From an uncultured Clostridia bacterium (GTDB taxonomy: Bacteria; Bacillota; Clostridia; UBA1212), in NCBI GenBank assembly GCA_947304585.1, contig CAMZBI010000011.1:1-63713 (forward strand): a stretch of 63,713 nt of DNA, given 5' to 3'. The position numbers were made by a program, and so were the translations under genes. Position 1 is the first letter of the stretch. Each line of letters begins with the position of its first letter. Below, piece after piece: positions 32,383 to 41,438 of the stretch. Under the pieces are notes generated by a model. That model had not been told where the DNA came from. It was given only the letters and a program-made list of their open reading frames with translations, and made no database searches.

Positions 32383-33660
32383 TTATTTGATTGCCGCAAA
32401 GCCCTTCTCAAGGTCGCCTATGATGTCGTCAATATGCTCCGTACCTATAGAGAGCCTGATGGTGTTCTCGTGGATGTTCTGCTCTGATAGTTCCTCGGGC
32501 GTGAGCTGGGAGTGAGTTGTGGTGGCCGGATGGATCACAAGGCTCTTGACGTCAGCCACATTGGCGAGAAGCGAAAAAATCTCAAGCGCATCAATAAACG
32601 CCCAGGCTTCCTCTTTTCCGCCCTTGATGTCGAAGGTAAATATGGAGCCGCCTCCGCTCGGGAAGTACTTTTCGTAAAGACTGTGCTGGGGATGGTCAGG
32701 CAGTGACGGATGGTTGACTTTTTCCACTAGCGGATTGTTCACCAGGTATTCTATCACTTTCTTTGTGTTCTCGGCGTGGCGCTCAACCCGCAGAGACAGT
32801 GTTTCGATGCCCTGGAGGAGCAGAAACGCGTTGAACGGAGATATTGCCGCGCCGGTGTCCCGAAGAAGGATCGCTCTTACGTACGTAACAAAGGCCGCCG
32901 GACCTGCCGCATCCGTGAAGGCCACTCCGTGATAGCTGGGGTTCGGAGACGCGATGTTCGGATATCTGTTCGGGTCCCAGTTGAACTTTCCCGAGTCAAC
33001 AATGACTCCGCCAAGGGTCGTGCCGTGACCGCCAAGGAACTTCGTTGCCGAGTGGACAACGATATCCGCACCGTGTTCGATGGGCCTGATCAGATACGGA
33101 GTCCCGAAAGTATTGTCAATGACAAGCGGGATTCTGTGGGAATGGGCGATCTCAGCCAGAGCCTCAATGTCCGGAATGTCGCTGTTGGGGTTGCCCATTG
33201 TCTCTATAAATAGAGCTTTTGTATTTGCCTTGACCGCCTTTTCCACCGCAGAAAGATCGTGTATGTCGACAAACGTGGTGTCGATGCCGTACCGTGGAAG
33301 AGTATTGCCAAGGAGATTATAGCTGCCGCCGTAAATGGTTTTCTGGGCAACTATATGCTCCCCTGCCCCGGCAAGAGCCTCTATGGTGTACGCGATCGCC
33401 GCAGCGCCGGATGAAAGGGCCAGTGCCGCAACGCCTCCTTCAAGCGCAGCGATCCGCTTCTCCAGAACCTCCTGGGTGGAATTGGTGAGCCGGCCGTATA
33501 TGTTGCCGGGGTCCGCAAGGCCGAATCTTGCCGCTGCATGAGCGGAGTTTCTGAATACGTAACTTGTAGTTTGATATATCGGTACTGCACGGGAATCGGT
33601 GGCGCTGTCGGGTTGCTCCTGTCCCACGTGAAGCTGAAGCGTTTCAAATCTATAACTCAT
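32383..33660 (-). CDS. metY: O-acetylhomoserine aminocarboxypropyltransferase/cysteine synthase
   Basis: Cys/Met metabolism PLP enzyme that uses O-acetylhomoserine and sulfide (or O-acetylserine). The 425-residue frame starts at the ATG at 33660 (AAAGGA upstream) with YRFETLQLHVGQEQPDSAT, typical for MetY. It carries the PLP lysine in DIVVHSATKFLGGHGTT, plus GGVAALALSSGAAAIAY and SIGTEHIDDIIGDL. A longer upstream start would lie inside iscU. The gap to iscU is a single base. MetY versus MetB/MetC is supported by the ~425-residue length. Confidence 0.92.
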   Translation of the reverse strand: MSYRFETLQLHVGQEQPDSATDSRAVPIYQTTSYVFRNSAHAAARFGLADPGNIYGRLTNSTQEVLEKRIAALEGGVAALALSSGAAAIAYTIEALAGAGEHIVAQKTIYGGSYNLLGNTLPRYGIDTTFVDIHDLSAVEKAVKANTKALFIETMGNPNSDIPDIEALAEIAHSHRIPLVIDNTFGTPYLIRPIEHGADIVVHSATKFLGGHGTTLGGVIVDSGKFNWDPNRYPNIASPNPSYHGVAFTDAAGPAAFVTYVRAILLRDTGAAISPFNAFLLLQGIETLSLRVERHAENTKKVIEYLVNNPLVEKVNHPSLPDHPQHSLYEKYFPSGGGSIFTFDIKGGKEEAWAFIDALEIFSLLANVADVKSLVIHPATTTHSQLTPEELSEQNIHENTIRLSIGTEHIDDIIGDLEKGFAAIK

Positions 33661-33661
33661 G

Positions 33662-34054
33662 TCATTGTTCCTTTCGTTTGTCTGGGTTCTTCGTGTAATA
33701 ATCCTCGAGGGCGTTCTTGATAGCCTCTTCCGCAAGGACCGAACAGTGCATCTTGTACGCCGGAAGTCCGTCAAGAGCCTCCGCAACAGCCTGGTTCGTC
33801 AGTTTCATCGCCTCAGAGACCGGCTGCCCCTTTATGAGTTCCGTTGCCATGGAGCTGGACGCAATGGCGCTGCCGCACCCAAAGGTCTCAAACTTCACGT
33901 CCTCTATCCTGTCGTCAACGATCTTCAGGTACATCTTCATAATGTCCCCGCACTTCGCATTTCCCACTTCGCCTACGCCGTCGGCATCTTCAATAACGCC
34001 AACGTTCCGGGGGTTGCGGAAATGATCCATTACTTTTTCACTGTACAATGCCAT
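33662..34054 (-). CDS. iscU: Fe-S cluster scaffold protein IscU/NifU-like
   Basis: 130 residues. The three cluster-ligand cysteines are in NAKCGD, FGCGSAIASSS and HCSVLAEEA, matching IscU/NifU N-domain scaffolds with an Asp after the first Cys. It receives sulfur from the neighbouring desulfurase and passes [Fe-S] clusters to apoproteins. The ATG at 34054 has GTGAGGTGA about 6 nt upstream and is preferred over a GTG three codons earlier that overlaps this site. It lies 10 bp after iscS. Confidence 0.95.
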   Translation of the reverse strand: MALYSEKVMDHFRNPRNVGVIEDADGVGEVGNAKCGDIMKMYLKIVDDRIEDVKFETFGCGSAIASSSMATELIKGQPVSEAMKLTNQAVAEALDGLPAYKMHCSVLAEEAIKNALEDYYTKNPDKRKEQ

Positions 34055-34064
34055 CCTTCTCACC

Positions 34065-35252
34065 TCACAGTATGAATTTGGTTTTTCCGTTTACAAGATC
34101 CCGCCACACAGGCGAAAAACCTCTCAGATAATTCACAACGTCTTTGACCGCAACGGTCATATACCTTATTTCATCCTCCGTGGCATCGTCGCCAAGGGTC
34201 AGCCGCAGGGATCCGTGGGCCACGTCGTGGACCCTTCCTATTGCCAATAACACGTGGCTGGGATCAAGCGACCCCGAAGTACAGGCAGACCCCGAGGAGG
34301 CCATCACGCCTTTGTCGTCAAGGAGCAGCAGAAGCGACTCGCCCTCTATCCCTTCGAAACAAAAGCTCACGTTTGACGGCAGTCTCTTTTCCGGATCGCC
34401 GTTCAGCGCCGAGTGTGGGATCTCCGAAAGCCCTTCTATGAGCATATCCCTTAGTAATTTTAATCTCTCGCCTGTCTCAGACATTTGTCCGCAGGACTCT
34501 TTCAGTGCAGCAGCGGCTGCAACGATGCCCGGCACGTTTTCTGTCCCGGCTCTCTTCCCTCTTTCCTGGGCTCCGCCCTCGATCAAAGTGCTGAGCCTTA
34601 TGCCCTTCCTTGCGTACAGGAAGCCGACGCCTTTGGGACCGTGGAATTTGTGGGCCGAGGCCGACAGGAGATCGATATGATCCGCTTTCACATCCACCGG
34701 GATGTGTCCCACGGCCTGAACCGCATCCGTGTGAAACAGTATTTTATGCTTTTTGCATATCTCGCCGATCTCTTTGACGGGCTGGACCGTGCCGATCTCG
34801 TTATTGGCGTACATTATCGTAACGAGGCAGGTATCCTCCCGGATGGCCGATTCAAGTTCTTCCGTTCTGACTATCCCGTTTTCGTTGACCGGCAGATAAG
34901 TGACCCGGAAGCCCTCCTTTTCAAGTTTTTTCAGAGTGTGCAGCACCGCGTGATGCTCGATGGTGTCGGAAATTATATGCATTTTACCGGTCTTTTTGCC
35001 AATGGCCGCCGCTGAAAGTATAGCCTGGTTGTCGGACTCGGAACCTCCGGAGGTAAAAACGATCTCACCGGGCTCAGCGCCAATGCATTCCGCCATGTCC
35101 GCTCTTGCCTTTTCCACAGCCTCCCTGGCCTTCTGTCCTTCTTCATAAAGGCTTGAAGGGTTTCCGTAATACGTTTCCAGATAGGGCAACATTGCCTCGA
35201 TGGCGGCTTTGCTCATTTTTGTGGTTGCAGCGTTGTCTGCGTAGATCTTCAT
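34065..35252 (-). CDS. iscS: Cysteine desulfurase IscS/NifS
   Basis: 395-residue PLP enzyme that takes sulfur from cysteine. It shows YADNAATTKMS at the start, EHHAVLHTL, the PLP lysine in SAHKFHGPKG, and the catalytic Cys in SGSACTSG. The ATG has GGAGGT upstream. It leads iscS-iscU-metY-cysK, under a promoter overlapped by a palindrome that faces the divergent iscR-like gene. It is a second desulfurase besides the one fused to TrmD, which suggests division of labour between Fe-S assembly and tRNA thiolation. Confidence 0.96.
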   Translation of the reverse strand: MKIYADNAATTKMSKAAIEAMLPYLETYYGNPSSLYEEGQKAREAVEKARADMAECIGAEPGEIVFTSGGSESDNQAILSAAAIGKKTGKMHIISDTIEHHAVLHTLKKLEKEGFRVTYLPVNENGIVRTEELESAIREDTCLVTIMYANNEIGTVQPVKEIGEICKKHKILFHTDAVQAVGHIPVDVKADHIDLLSASAHKFHGPKGVGFLYARKGIRLSTLIEGGAQERGKRAGTENVPGIVAAAAALKESCGQMSETGERLKLLRDMLIEGLSEIPHSALNGDPEKRLPSNVSFCFEGIEGESLLLLLDDKGVMASSGSACTSGSLDPSHVLLAIGRVHDVAHGSLRLTLGDDATEDEIRYMTVAVKDVVNYLRGFSPVWRDLVNGKTKFIL

Positions 35253-35284
35253 TGAAAGGTACCTCCTTTACGGGTTCCGAATGT

Positions 35285-35318
35285 ATGTTATCACGCATTT
35301 GCCTACTATGTCAATAGG
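35285..35318 (-). promoter_or_regulatory. iscS operon promoter with overlapping operator-like palindrome
   Basis: Minus-strand TTGACA (35309-35314), 18-bp spacer, TAACAT (35285-35290). The palindrome CCTACTATGTCAATAGG (35302-35318) covers the -35 box, as expected for a repressor site. Its half-site CCTA(T/C)T recurs at the divergent promoter. Confidence 0.65.
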
Positions 35319-35346
35319 TGAATATCGTTTTTTGGCAGGTTTTCCC

Positions 35347-35379
35347 TTGTTTTTCCTATTTACCCTGTAGTATAATAGG
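35347..35379 (+). promoter_or_regulatory. iscR-like gene promoter with operator-like half-sites
   Basis: TTGTTT (35347-35352), 18-bp spacer, TATAAT (35371-35376). Inverted half-sites CCTATT (35355-35360) and AATAGG (35374-35379) bracket the core promoter and match those at the iscS promoter. This suggests autoregulation. Confidence 0.55.
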
Positions 35380-35408
35380 CAAAACAACAGTGAATCGAGG
35401 CGACCTCT

Positions 35409-35804
35409 ATGATCTCAACAAAAGGAAGATACGCGCTGCGAGTAATGATCGACCTTGCCGAACAGGGAAAAGACGAATTTGTTCCCCTGAAGGATATTGC
35501 CGAGCGCCAGGAAATATCAAAAAAATATCTCGAAATAATAGTTAAAGACCTTGTGAAAGCGGGACTCATCAAGGGCTCCAGCGGAAAAGGCGGAGGCTAC
35601 AAGCTCTGCCGCAATCCAAGTAACTACACGGCGGGCGAGATAATAGAAGCCGCCGAGGGCCCTTTTCTCACTGTAGCCTGTCTTGCAGGCGCCAAAAACG
35701 AATGTCCCCGGGCCTCAAATTGCAAGACCCTGCCCCTCTGGACAGAATACGACAAGATCACCCGGGATTTCTTCTTTTCCAAGAAGCTCAGCGACATCGT
35801 CTGA
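35409..35804 (+). CDS. iscR: Rrf2-family regulator, IscR-like
   Basis: 131 residues with the Rrf2 winged helix (MISTKGRYALRVMIDLAEQ, SKKYLEIIVKDLVKAGLIKG, GKGGGYKL). Three cysteines in CLAGAKNECPRASNC sit where IscR binds a [2Fe-2S] cluster, so it may sense Fe-S status. CymR, the Rrf2 regulator of cysteine genes in Bacillus, lacks them, so IscR is the closer match; but the controlled operon combines isc and cysteine-synthesis genes. It is divergent from iscS, with palindromes at both promoters. Confidence 0.88.
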   Translation: MISTKGRYALRVMIDLAEQGKDEFVPLKDIAERQEISKKYLEIIVKDLVKAGLIKGSSGKGGGYKLCRNPSNYTAGEIIEAAEGPFLTVACLAGAKNECPRASNCKTLPLWTEYDKITRDFFFSKKLSDIV

Positions 35805-35882
35805 CTCCGCCCTACTCTTGAAGGGATCGGCCGTGTTGAACGTATTGGTCCTGAAAATACCCGGCGTTTTAAATCTGTAAAG

Positions 35883-35924
35883 AAAAAGCACCTCGAAGGT
35901 CATAAACCGACGGGTGCTTTTTTT
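35883..35924 (+). terminator. Intrinsic terminator of iscR-like gene
   Basis: AAAAAGCACC with CGGGTGCTTTTTTT forms a stem around a ~20-nt loop with inner TCG/CGA pairing. It also has an A-run for the opposite strand, where rplS converges. Confidence 0.85.
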
Positions 35925-35960
35925 CTGCGGGAATTTTCCGCATCAAGTTTTGCGATAGGA

Positions 35961-36311
35961 TCAAAGTTTCTCCTTGATCTTCGCTGCCTTACCGACTCTG
36001 TCTCTGAGGTAGTAAAGTTTCGCTCTGCGCACTTTTCCGTGTCTTACCACAGTGATGCCTGCGATCTTGGGCGAATGTACCGGGAAAACTCTCTCTACGC
36101 CAACGCCGTATGAGATCTTACGGACTGTGAAAGTCTCGCTGAGACCTTCGCCGCGCATACCGATAACAGTACCTTCAAAAACCTGGATTCTCTCACGGCT
36201 GCCTTCAATAACCTTAAACTGAACTTTAACGTAATCGCCTATTCTCAGTTTAACAGGCTCTGTCTTCAGATAATCAGCCTCTACTGCTTTAATGATATCC
36301 ATTCTATTCAC
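35961..36311 (-). CDS. rplS: 50S ribosomal protein L19
   Basis: 116-residue L19, at the 30S-50S interface. Signature blocks are [42 protein letters not shown] and [16 protein letters not shown]. In most bacteria rplS closes the rpsP-rimM-trmD operon; here it is monocistronic with its own consensus promoter and trmD lies far away. The ~100-nt leader may hold autoregulatory structure. Confidence 0.98.
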   Translation of the reverse strand: MNRMDIIKAVEADYLKTEPVKLRIGDYVKVQFKVIEGSRERIQVFEGTVIGMRGEGLSETFTVRKISYGVGVERVFPVHSPKIAGITVVRHGKVRRAKLYYLRDRVGKAAKIKEKL

Positions 36312-36410
36312 TCCTCTCCTCGTAGACGTTCATGCAATGAATGGCAGAGGACCGTCCTTTTATGTGCTGTCTACGCAACGGGAATGCGTTTTTCAGGCGA
36401 CAGCCTTGCG

Positions 36411-36439
36411 ATTATACCAAAAGAAAAATGACCTGTCAA
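36411..36439 (-). promoter_or_regulatory. Consensus promoter of rplS
   Basis: Minus-strand TTGACA (36434-36439), 17-bp spacer, TATAAT (36411-36416). It leaves a leader of about 90-100 nt before the start at 36311, including GGCTGTCGCC and other GC-rich stems of the kind seen in L19 leaders. Confidence 0.75.
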
Positions 36440-36590
36440 CGGGATTTTAAAGGGTTTTTTCATTGTAAATCAAGGTTAAATATTATACAATTGCGGTTGC
36501 CGGTCAAGGCCAGCGCCAATGTCTTCCAACCGTCGTGTTCATTGGCAAGAGGCGCAGAGGCTTTAATGAAGACCGCAGGAGTTGTGTAAA

Positions 36591-37748
36591 ATGGCTAAAA
36601 CGAAAAAGAACAAAGATTCTTCCGAAGTATGCAAAACAAGGATCTGCCAGGTTGGCGGAGAAGCCCTCATGGAGGGTATAATGATGCGCTGCCCATCGGG
36701 TTATGCCCAGGTGGTAAGAGCCCCTGACGGGCACCTTGAGATAGAAACAAAACGCCAGGCCCAGTTCGGTGCGGGAAACAAGTTTCTCTCTTTCCCCATC
36801 GTAAGGGGTTCTGTCAGACTTGCAGACTCTCTGATCGTGGGCACAAAGGCCCTTTTCAATTCGGCCGAGATATCAGTTTCGGAGGACGATCCCAACTATA
36901 AGCCAAGCAAATTCGACCTCTGGGTTGAAAAACACCTTGGCGATAAAGCCATGGGCGTGGTTATGACCATTTCCCTTGTTCTTGCGCTGGTGATATCCAT
37001 TGGATTGTTCTTCCTTCTCCCCAGACTGATTGCCGACGGGATCAATCTCATTCCCGGCGTGAATCTTCCCTGGATCGTTTCCAATATAATAGAGGGCGTG
37101 GTCAGAATGGGAATTTTTATCGGCTATCTTGCAGCGATCTCCGCAATGAAGGACATAAGGCGCGTCTTTATGTATCACGGTGCGGAACACAAGACCATAT
37201 TCTGCTACGAGAACTATGAGGAACTGACCGTTGAAAACGTGAGGAAACAGTCCAAGCACCACCCCAGGTGCGGCACAGCTTTTCTGTTTGTGGTCATGCT
37301 GATCAGCATCCTCGTCCATTCCCTGATCCCGAATCTCGGATTTGCGCTGAACATTTTAACGAGACTTCTCTCGATTCCGATAATTGCGGGTATTGCCTAT
37401 GAGTTCAACCGCTATGCCGGTTCCCATGAGAATGGGTTTGTAAAAGTTTTCAGAGCGCCGGGACTTCTCATGCAGCGTTTCACCACAAAGGAACCGGACG
37501 ACGACATGATCGAGGTTGCCATCGTTGCCCTGCAGGAGGCGCTTAAGTTGGACGAAATGCCCGACTATTCCGCAAAAACTCTGGAAACCGGTTCTTCGGA
37601 TAATCAGATCCCGACGGGATGTGACGGTGCAGAAGCAAGCGCAGGCGGGGAAGCGGAACAGGCAGACGTTTCAGGTCAGGCGGACGCTTCAGAACAGGAA
37701 GACGTTTCCGTATCGGCAGACAACGCTTCAGGTCAGCCTGAAGACTGA
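36591..37748 (+). CDS. DUF1385 family membrane protein (YqhQ-like)
   Basis: 385 residues. The family signature is ICQVGGEALMEGIMMR near residues 22-37, followed by several TM helices (VVMTISLVLALVISIGLFFLL, TAFLFVVMLISILVHSLI) and MYHGAEHKTIFCYE. The ATG at 36591 is preferred. The last ~60 residues are an acidic, Ala/Glu/Asp-rich tail. Function is unknown; in Clostridia the gene typically precedes prmC and prfA. Here it precedes the PrmC half of the prmC-recG fusion, preserving half of that order. Confidence 0.9.
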   Translation: MAKTKKNKDSSEVCKTRICQVGGEALMEGIMMRCPSGYAQVVRAPDGHLEIETKRQAQFGAGNKFLSFPIVRGSVRLADSLIVGTKALFNSAEISVSEDDPNYKPSKFDLWVEKHLGDKAMGVVMTISLVLALVISIGLFFLLPRLIADGINLIPGVNLPWIVSNIIEGVVRMGIFIGYLAAISAMKDIRRVFMYHGAEHKTIFCYENYEELTVENVRKQSKHHPRCGTAFLFVVMLISILVHSLIPNLGFALNILTRLLSIPIIAGIAYEFNRYAGSHENGFVKVFRAPGLLMQRFTTKEPDDDMIEVAIVALQEALKLDEMPDYSAKTLETGSSDNQIPTGCDGAEASAGGEAEQADVSGQADASEQEDVSVSADNASGQPED

Positions 37749-37883
37749 CGGTCCCCGGATCTGTTGCAAAACCGACTATAACCGCCAATAGCACCCGTGT
37801 GCAGAAGGTTCGGCACACTCAAACATCAACGAACATTTTTTCACGGGAGCTTTCCGAACGACTTTAAAACCAAGGAGTTTCCT

Positions 37884-40800
37884 GTGAAATTAAACGATCT
37901 CAGGCGTTACGCAAAAAAAAGCCTTCAGGAGGCCGGCATTCCCGATGCGGACTCTTCAAAACTTGAGCTTCTTTTTGAGTACGCCTTTAATTTTTCAAGA
38001 AATTTCATTCTGAGAGAGCCGGATCACGAAATCGAAGAAGGCGAAAACCTCGCCAAATTCAGGGAGGCTCTTGCTTCGGTATGCGCCGGCACGCCGGTAC
38101 AGTATGCCGTCGGTTTTTCCTATTTCTGCGGATATAAGTTCTTTGTTGACAAAAACGTTCTGATTCCCAGACTTGAGACAGAACTGCTGGTTGAGATCGG
38201 TGCGGGTTTTGTGTCGAAACTCTTCCCTGTTCTGGGAAGGCCCGTCAAGGTCCTGGACCTCTGTTCGGGCAGCGGAGCCGTTGGAATTGCCCTGAAAAAA
38301 AAATCTCCCGGCTGCGATGTGACCTTAAGCGACATATCCTCCGGAGCAATATCCGTTTCGAAGAAAAACGCTGCGTCCCTTTTAGAGGACGAAAATGCGG
38401 TTAAATATGTGACAGGCAGCTTTCTCGAGCCTTTTTTGTCAAAAGCCGACAGCGGTTTCCCAAAATTTGACGTTGTTCTTTCAAATCCCCCTTACATTCC
38501 CACAGACGTGATAAAGACTCTTCCCCGGGACGTAAGGGACTACGAGCCCAGGCTTGCTCTTGACGGCGGCGCCGGCGGTCTGGTGCCCTATGACAAGATC
38601 ACCCACAGTCTTTCCTCTGTTTGCACCGATTTCGGCGTTGCGGTTTTCGAGATCGGGGAGGATCAGGGAAACTCGGTAAAAGCTCTTCTCAGGAGCCGGG
38701 GCTTTGCCAAAGCTGAAGTGGTAAAAGACCTGGATGAAAAGGACCGGTTCGTAGCGGGGACAAAAGCAGGCGCTGTGCTGTCCGAACACGATCCTCTTTT
38801 CAATGCCCACAGAACCGTTCTGAACGGTTTCAGAGACATCTTGCCATCGGGACGTGTTGTTTTGTCATCCGACTCTAAAAACGCAAATACGGCCGTTCTG
38901 AGCGAAGCCAGGCCAATTCAGGCGCCTGCAGTCTCTGATAAAAAACTTTTAACAGCAGATCCGGGTTTTTCTCACTCCGCGAAGCCTGTCAAAGAGCCCC
39001 CTGCCGCAAAAAAAGAGCCCTCCACTGAGAAGCCCCGTAAGCAGGCGGAGCCTCTTGAGAGCTCTTCGGATACACATTCTGGTCCGGACAAAAACTCCCC
39101 CGTATCAGCCATAAAAGGTGTTGGTCCTAAAACAGAAGCTGCTCTGAACAAACTGGGCATAACCACGGTTTCGGATCTGTTATCGTTCTACCCCTCCGGA
39201 TATGAAGACCGAAAGACAGTCAGGACGGTAAGAGAAGTTTTGGCCGGCCTTTCCATTGGCGAGTCGGCCTTCTCCACTCTTCTTCTCAGAGTGAACGGCC
39301 TTACGGAACGGGGCAATCCACGTAATCCTGTCTTCGTCTTCAACTGTTCCGACAGCACAGGCGAGATCGACGTGGTCTTCTTCAACAACCGGTATGTAAA
39401 GAAAATGCTTCGGCTCTCCGGAGTCTACTATTTTTACGGAAAAATCAAAAAAAGCGCAGACTTTTTCGGATCTGTTTCAATGCAGCAGCCCCGCTTTGTC
39501 AATGCCGCAAGTCCTCTACAGGTGAAGGATTTTCTCGTCCTCGCCCCGGTCTACAAAACAGGCGGCAAGGTTGGCAATAAGGAGATGTCAAATGCGGTCA
39601 AGGCTGCCCTTCTGATCTGCGGTAAAGATGCTGACGGGATCGAATGTGAGAAGCCCGATATTCCCGAAGAAATACTTAAAAAATACGGGCTGCCCTCACG
39701 CCGGGGGCTTCTCAGATCCATCCATTTTCCCGAAAATCCGGAGGACGCCAATGCCGCAAGGAGAAGGGTCGAATTCGAAAATCTTCTGGAGTCATCCCTC
39801 AACATGCAGGCGCTTAAGCATGCCCGGGATCTGGGACTGCCGGGCATTGCCTTTAATAAAAGCAATCTTGGCGGATTTCTTGAGAAACTGCCCTTCTCTC
39901 TTACTAAAGGACAGCTTTCTGTGATCGAAAAGATATTCGAGGACATGAGCCTTTCGAGGCCAATGAACCGTCTGATAAACGGTGACGTTGGCTCGGGCAA
40001 AACAGTCATTGCCCTTGCGGCTATCTACAACGCCGTATCAAACGGCAGGCAGGCCGCTCTAATGGTCCCGTCAACGGTTCTCGCCGCCCAGCACATGGCA
40101 AAGACCAGTTCCGTTTTAAGCAGTCTTGGCATCCCTTCGGAAATGCTCAGAAGCTCCACAAAAGCCTCGGACAGAAAAAGGATCTTAAAACGCATCGAAA
40201 GCGGAGAGCCCCTTTGCATTATAGGCACCCACAGCTTGATCAGCGAAAACGTGAACTTTAAAAATCTCGGCCTTGCCGTCATCGACGAGCAGCACAGGTT
40301 CGGCGTCCTCCAGCGGGCAAAACTCATGGAAAAATCCGGTGAGACCGTTCCCGACGTCCTGTCACTCACCGCCACGCCGATTCCGAGGTCCCTGGCTCTT
40401 GTGCTCTACGGCGATATGGATATATCCGCCCTCACCGAAAAACCGGGAGGAAGGCTTCCGGTCGCCACTTATCTGTATTCCAGGAAAGACCGGCCGGCGA
40501 TCTACAGACGTGCGCTGGAGCTAGTTAAAAGCGGAGGACAGGTTTATATTGTTCACGCAAAAATAGACAAAAACGACAACGATGACCCCCTTGACGCCAA
40601 CAGCGACGAACTTCTGGGCTGCGTTGAAAACTACAGGCAGATGTCCGAGACGGTTTTTGCAGGCATAAAGACGGGCCTGATCCACGGAAAGCTTAGCGAC
40701 AGCGAAAAGCAGGCCGCCATGGACGCCTTTTCTTCCGGGGAGACCAAGGTCCTCTTCTCCACCACCGTGATAGAAGTCGGCGTTGACGTGCCCGAAGCCT

Positions 40801-41189
40801 CTCTGATAATTATAGAGGACGCCGAGAGATTCGGTCTTTCAACGCTTCACCAGCTCCGAGGCAGGGTGGGCAGAGGCACCCGCAAGTCCTACTGTATTCT
40901 CATCAGCGACAAAAGCTCCGAAAGGCTTGAAGTGATGACGGAAACAAACGACGGTTTTAAGATCGCGGAAAAAGATCTGGAACTGAGAGGTCCCGGCGAT
41001 TTCTTCGGGACTGCCCAGACAGGAGCGGAAGGCGCCGCCGCCCTTGCAGTTGCCGCAGATCCCCGTCTGTTGGAAAAAGTCAAAGAAGCCGCAGACTACA
41101 TAGTAAAGAAAGCAGAGAGCGGCGAAAACAGGGATTTCGTTGAGTATTACAAAGCTGTTACGGTAAAAGCAGGCAGGATAACTCTCTGA
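37884..41189 (+). CDS. recG: PrmC-RecG fusion (release factor methyltransferase + ATP-dependent helicase)
   Basis: One 1101-residue frame from the GTG at 37884, with AAGGAG 8 nt upstream; an earlier ATG at 37797 has no such site. Residues 1-293 are a full PrmC, the SAM-dependent N5-glutamine methyltransferase of RF1/RF2: LDLCSGSGAVGIAL near 124-137 and SNPPYIP at 200-206. Residues about 294-405 are a Ser/Pro/Lys/Ala-rich linker. From about 406 it is a complete RecG: HhH-like AIKGVGPKTEAALNKLGI, the wedge domain, Walker A GDVGSGKTV near 700, DEQHRFG near 800, and LSLTATPIPRSLAL. RecG reverses stalled replication forks. DUF1385-prmC lies on one side and recG-rpmB on the other, two separate Firmicutes neighbourhoods joined. 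Confidence 0.93.
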   Translation: MKLNDLRRYAKKSLQEAGIPDADSSKLELLFEYAFNFSRNFILREPDHEIEEGENLAKFREALASVCAGTPVQYAVGFSYFCGYKFFVDKNVLIPRLETELLVEIGAGFVSKLFPVLGRPVKVLDLCSGSGAVGIALKKKSPGCDVTLSDISSGAISVSKKNAASLLEDENAVKYVTGSFLEPFLSKADSGFPKFDVVLSNPPYIPTDVIKTLPRDVRDYEPRLALDGGAGGLVPYDKITHSLSSVCTDFGVAVFEIGEDQGNSVKALLRSRGFAKAEVVKDLDEKDRFVAGTKAGAVLSEHDPLFNAHRTVLNGFRDILPSGRVVLSSDSKNANTAVLSEARPIQAPAVSDKKLLTADPGFSHSAKPVKEPPAAKKEPSTEKPRKQAEPLESSSDTHSGPDKNSPVSAIKGVGPKTEAALNKLGITTVSDLLSFYPSGYEDRKTVRTVREVLAGLSIGESAFSTLLLRVNGLTERGNPRNPVFVFNCSDSTGEIDVVFFNNRYVKKMLRLSGVYYFYGKIKKSADFFGSVSMQQPRFVNAASPLQVKDFLVLAPVYKTGGKVGNKEMSNAVKAALLICGKDADGIECEKPDIPEEILKKYGLPSRRGLLRSIHFPENPEDANAARRRVEFENLLESSLNMQALKHARDLGLPGIAFNKSNLGGFLEKLPFSLTKGQLSVIEKIFEDMSLSRPMNRLINGDVGSGKTVIALAAIYNAVSNGRQAALMVPSTVLAAQHMAKTSSVLSSLGIPSEMLRSSTKASDRKRILKRIESGEPLCIIGTHSLISENVNFKNLGLAVIDEQHRFGVLQRAKLMEKSGETVPDVLSLTATPIPRSLALVLYGDMDISALTEKPGGRLPVATYLYSRKDRPAIYRRALELVKSGGQVYIVHAKIDKNDNDDPLDANSDELLGCVENYRQMSETVFAGIKTGLIHGKLSDSEKQAAMDAFSSGETKVLFSTTVIEVGVDVPEASLIIIEDAERFGLSTLHQLRGRVGRGTRKSYCILISDKSSERLEVMTETNDGFKIAEKDLELRGPGDFFGTAQTGAEGAAALAVAADPRLLEKVKEAADYIVKKAESGENRDFVEYYKAVTVKAGRITL

Positions 41190-41280
41190 CTTCCGGGTTG
41201 AAGGATTAAAGGCTGCCGCGCCGGAAACATGACTGCTCTGCCAAAGGTATTCAGCAGTTTTAAACAGTTTTTTCCATCAA

Positions 41281-41309
41281 AAAAGAGCCGACCGCTTCGG
41301 CTCTTTTTG
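41281..41309 (+). terminator. Intrinsic terminator of prmC-recG
   Basis: AAAGAGCCGA, loop ccgc, TTCGGCTCTTTTT; strong stem with T-run about 90 bp after the stop. The A-run on the left allows action on the opposite strand too. A perfect palindrome CTTACGGACCGTAAG follows at 41318-41332, unassigned. Confidence 0.9.
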
Positions 41310-41438
41310 TGATTCTCTTACGGACCGTAAGTATTAATCCGCAGGATCACGGAGAATTGATTTTTGAGGCACCGGGATTCGCAGCATCCATCACGGATCG
41401 GACCCTTTAAAGCCTCGCGGCCTTTGCGCAGCTTATGA

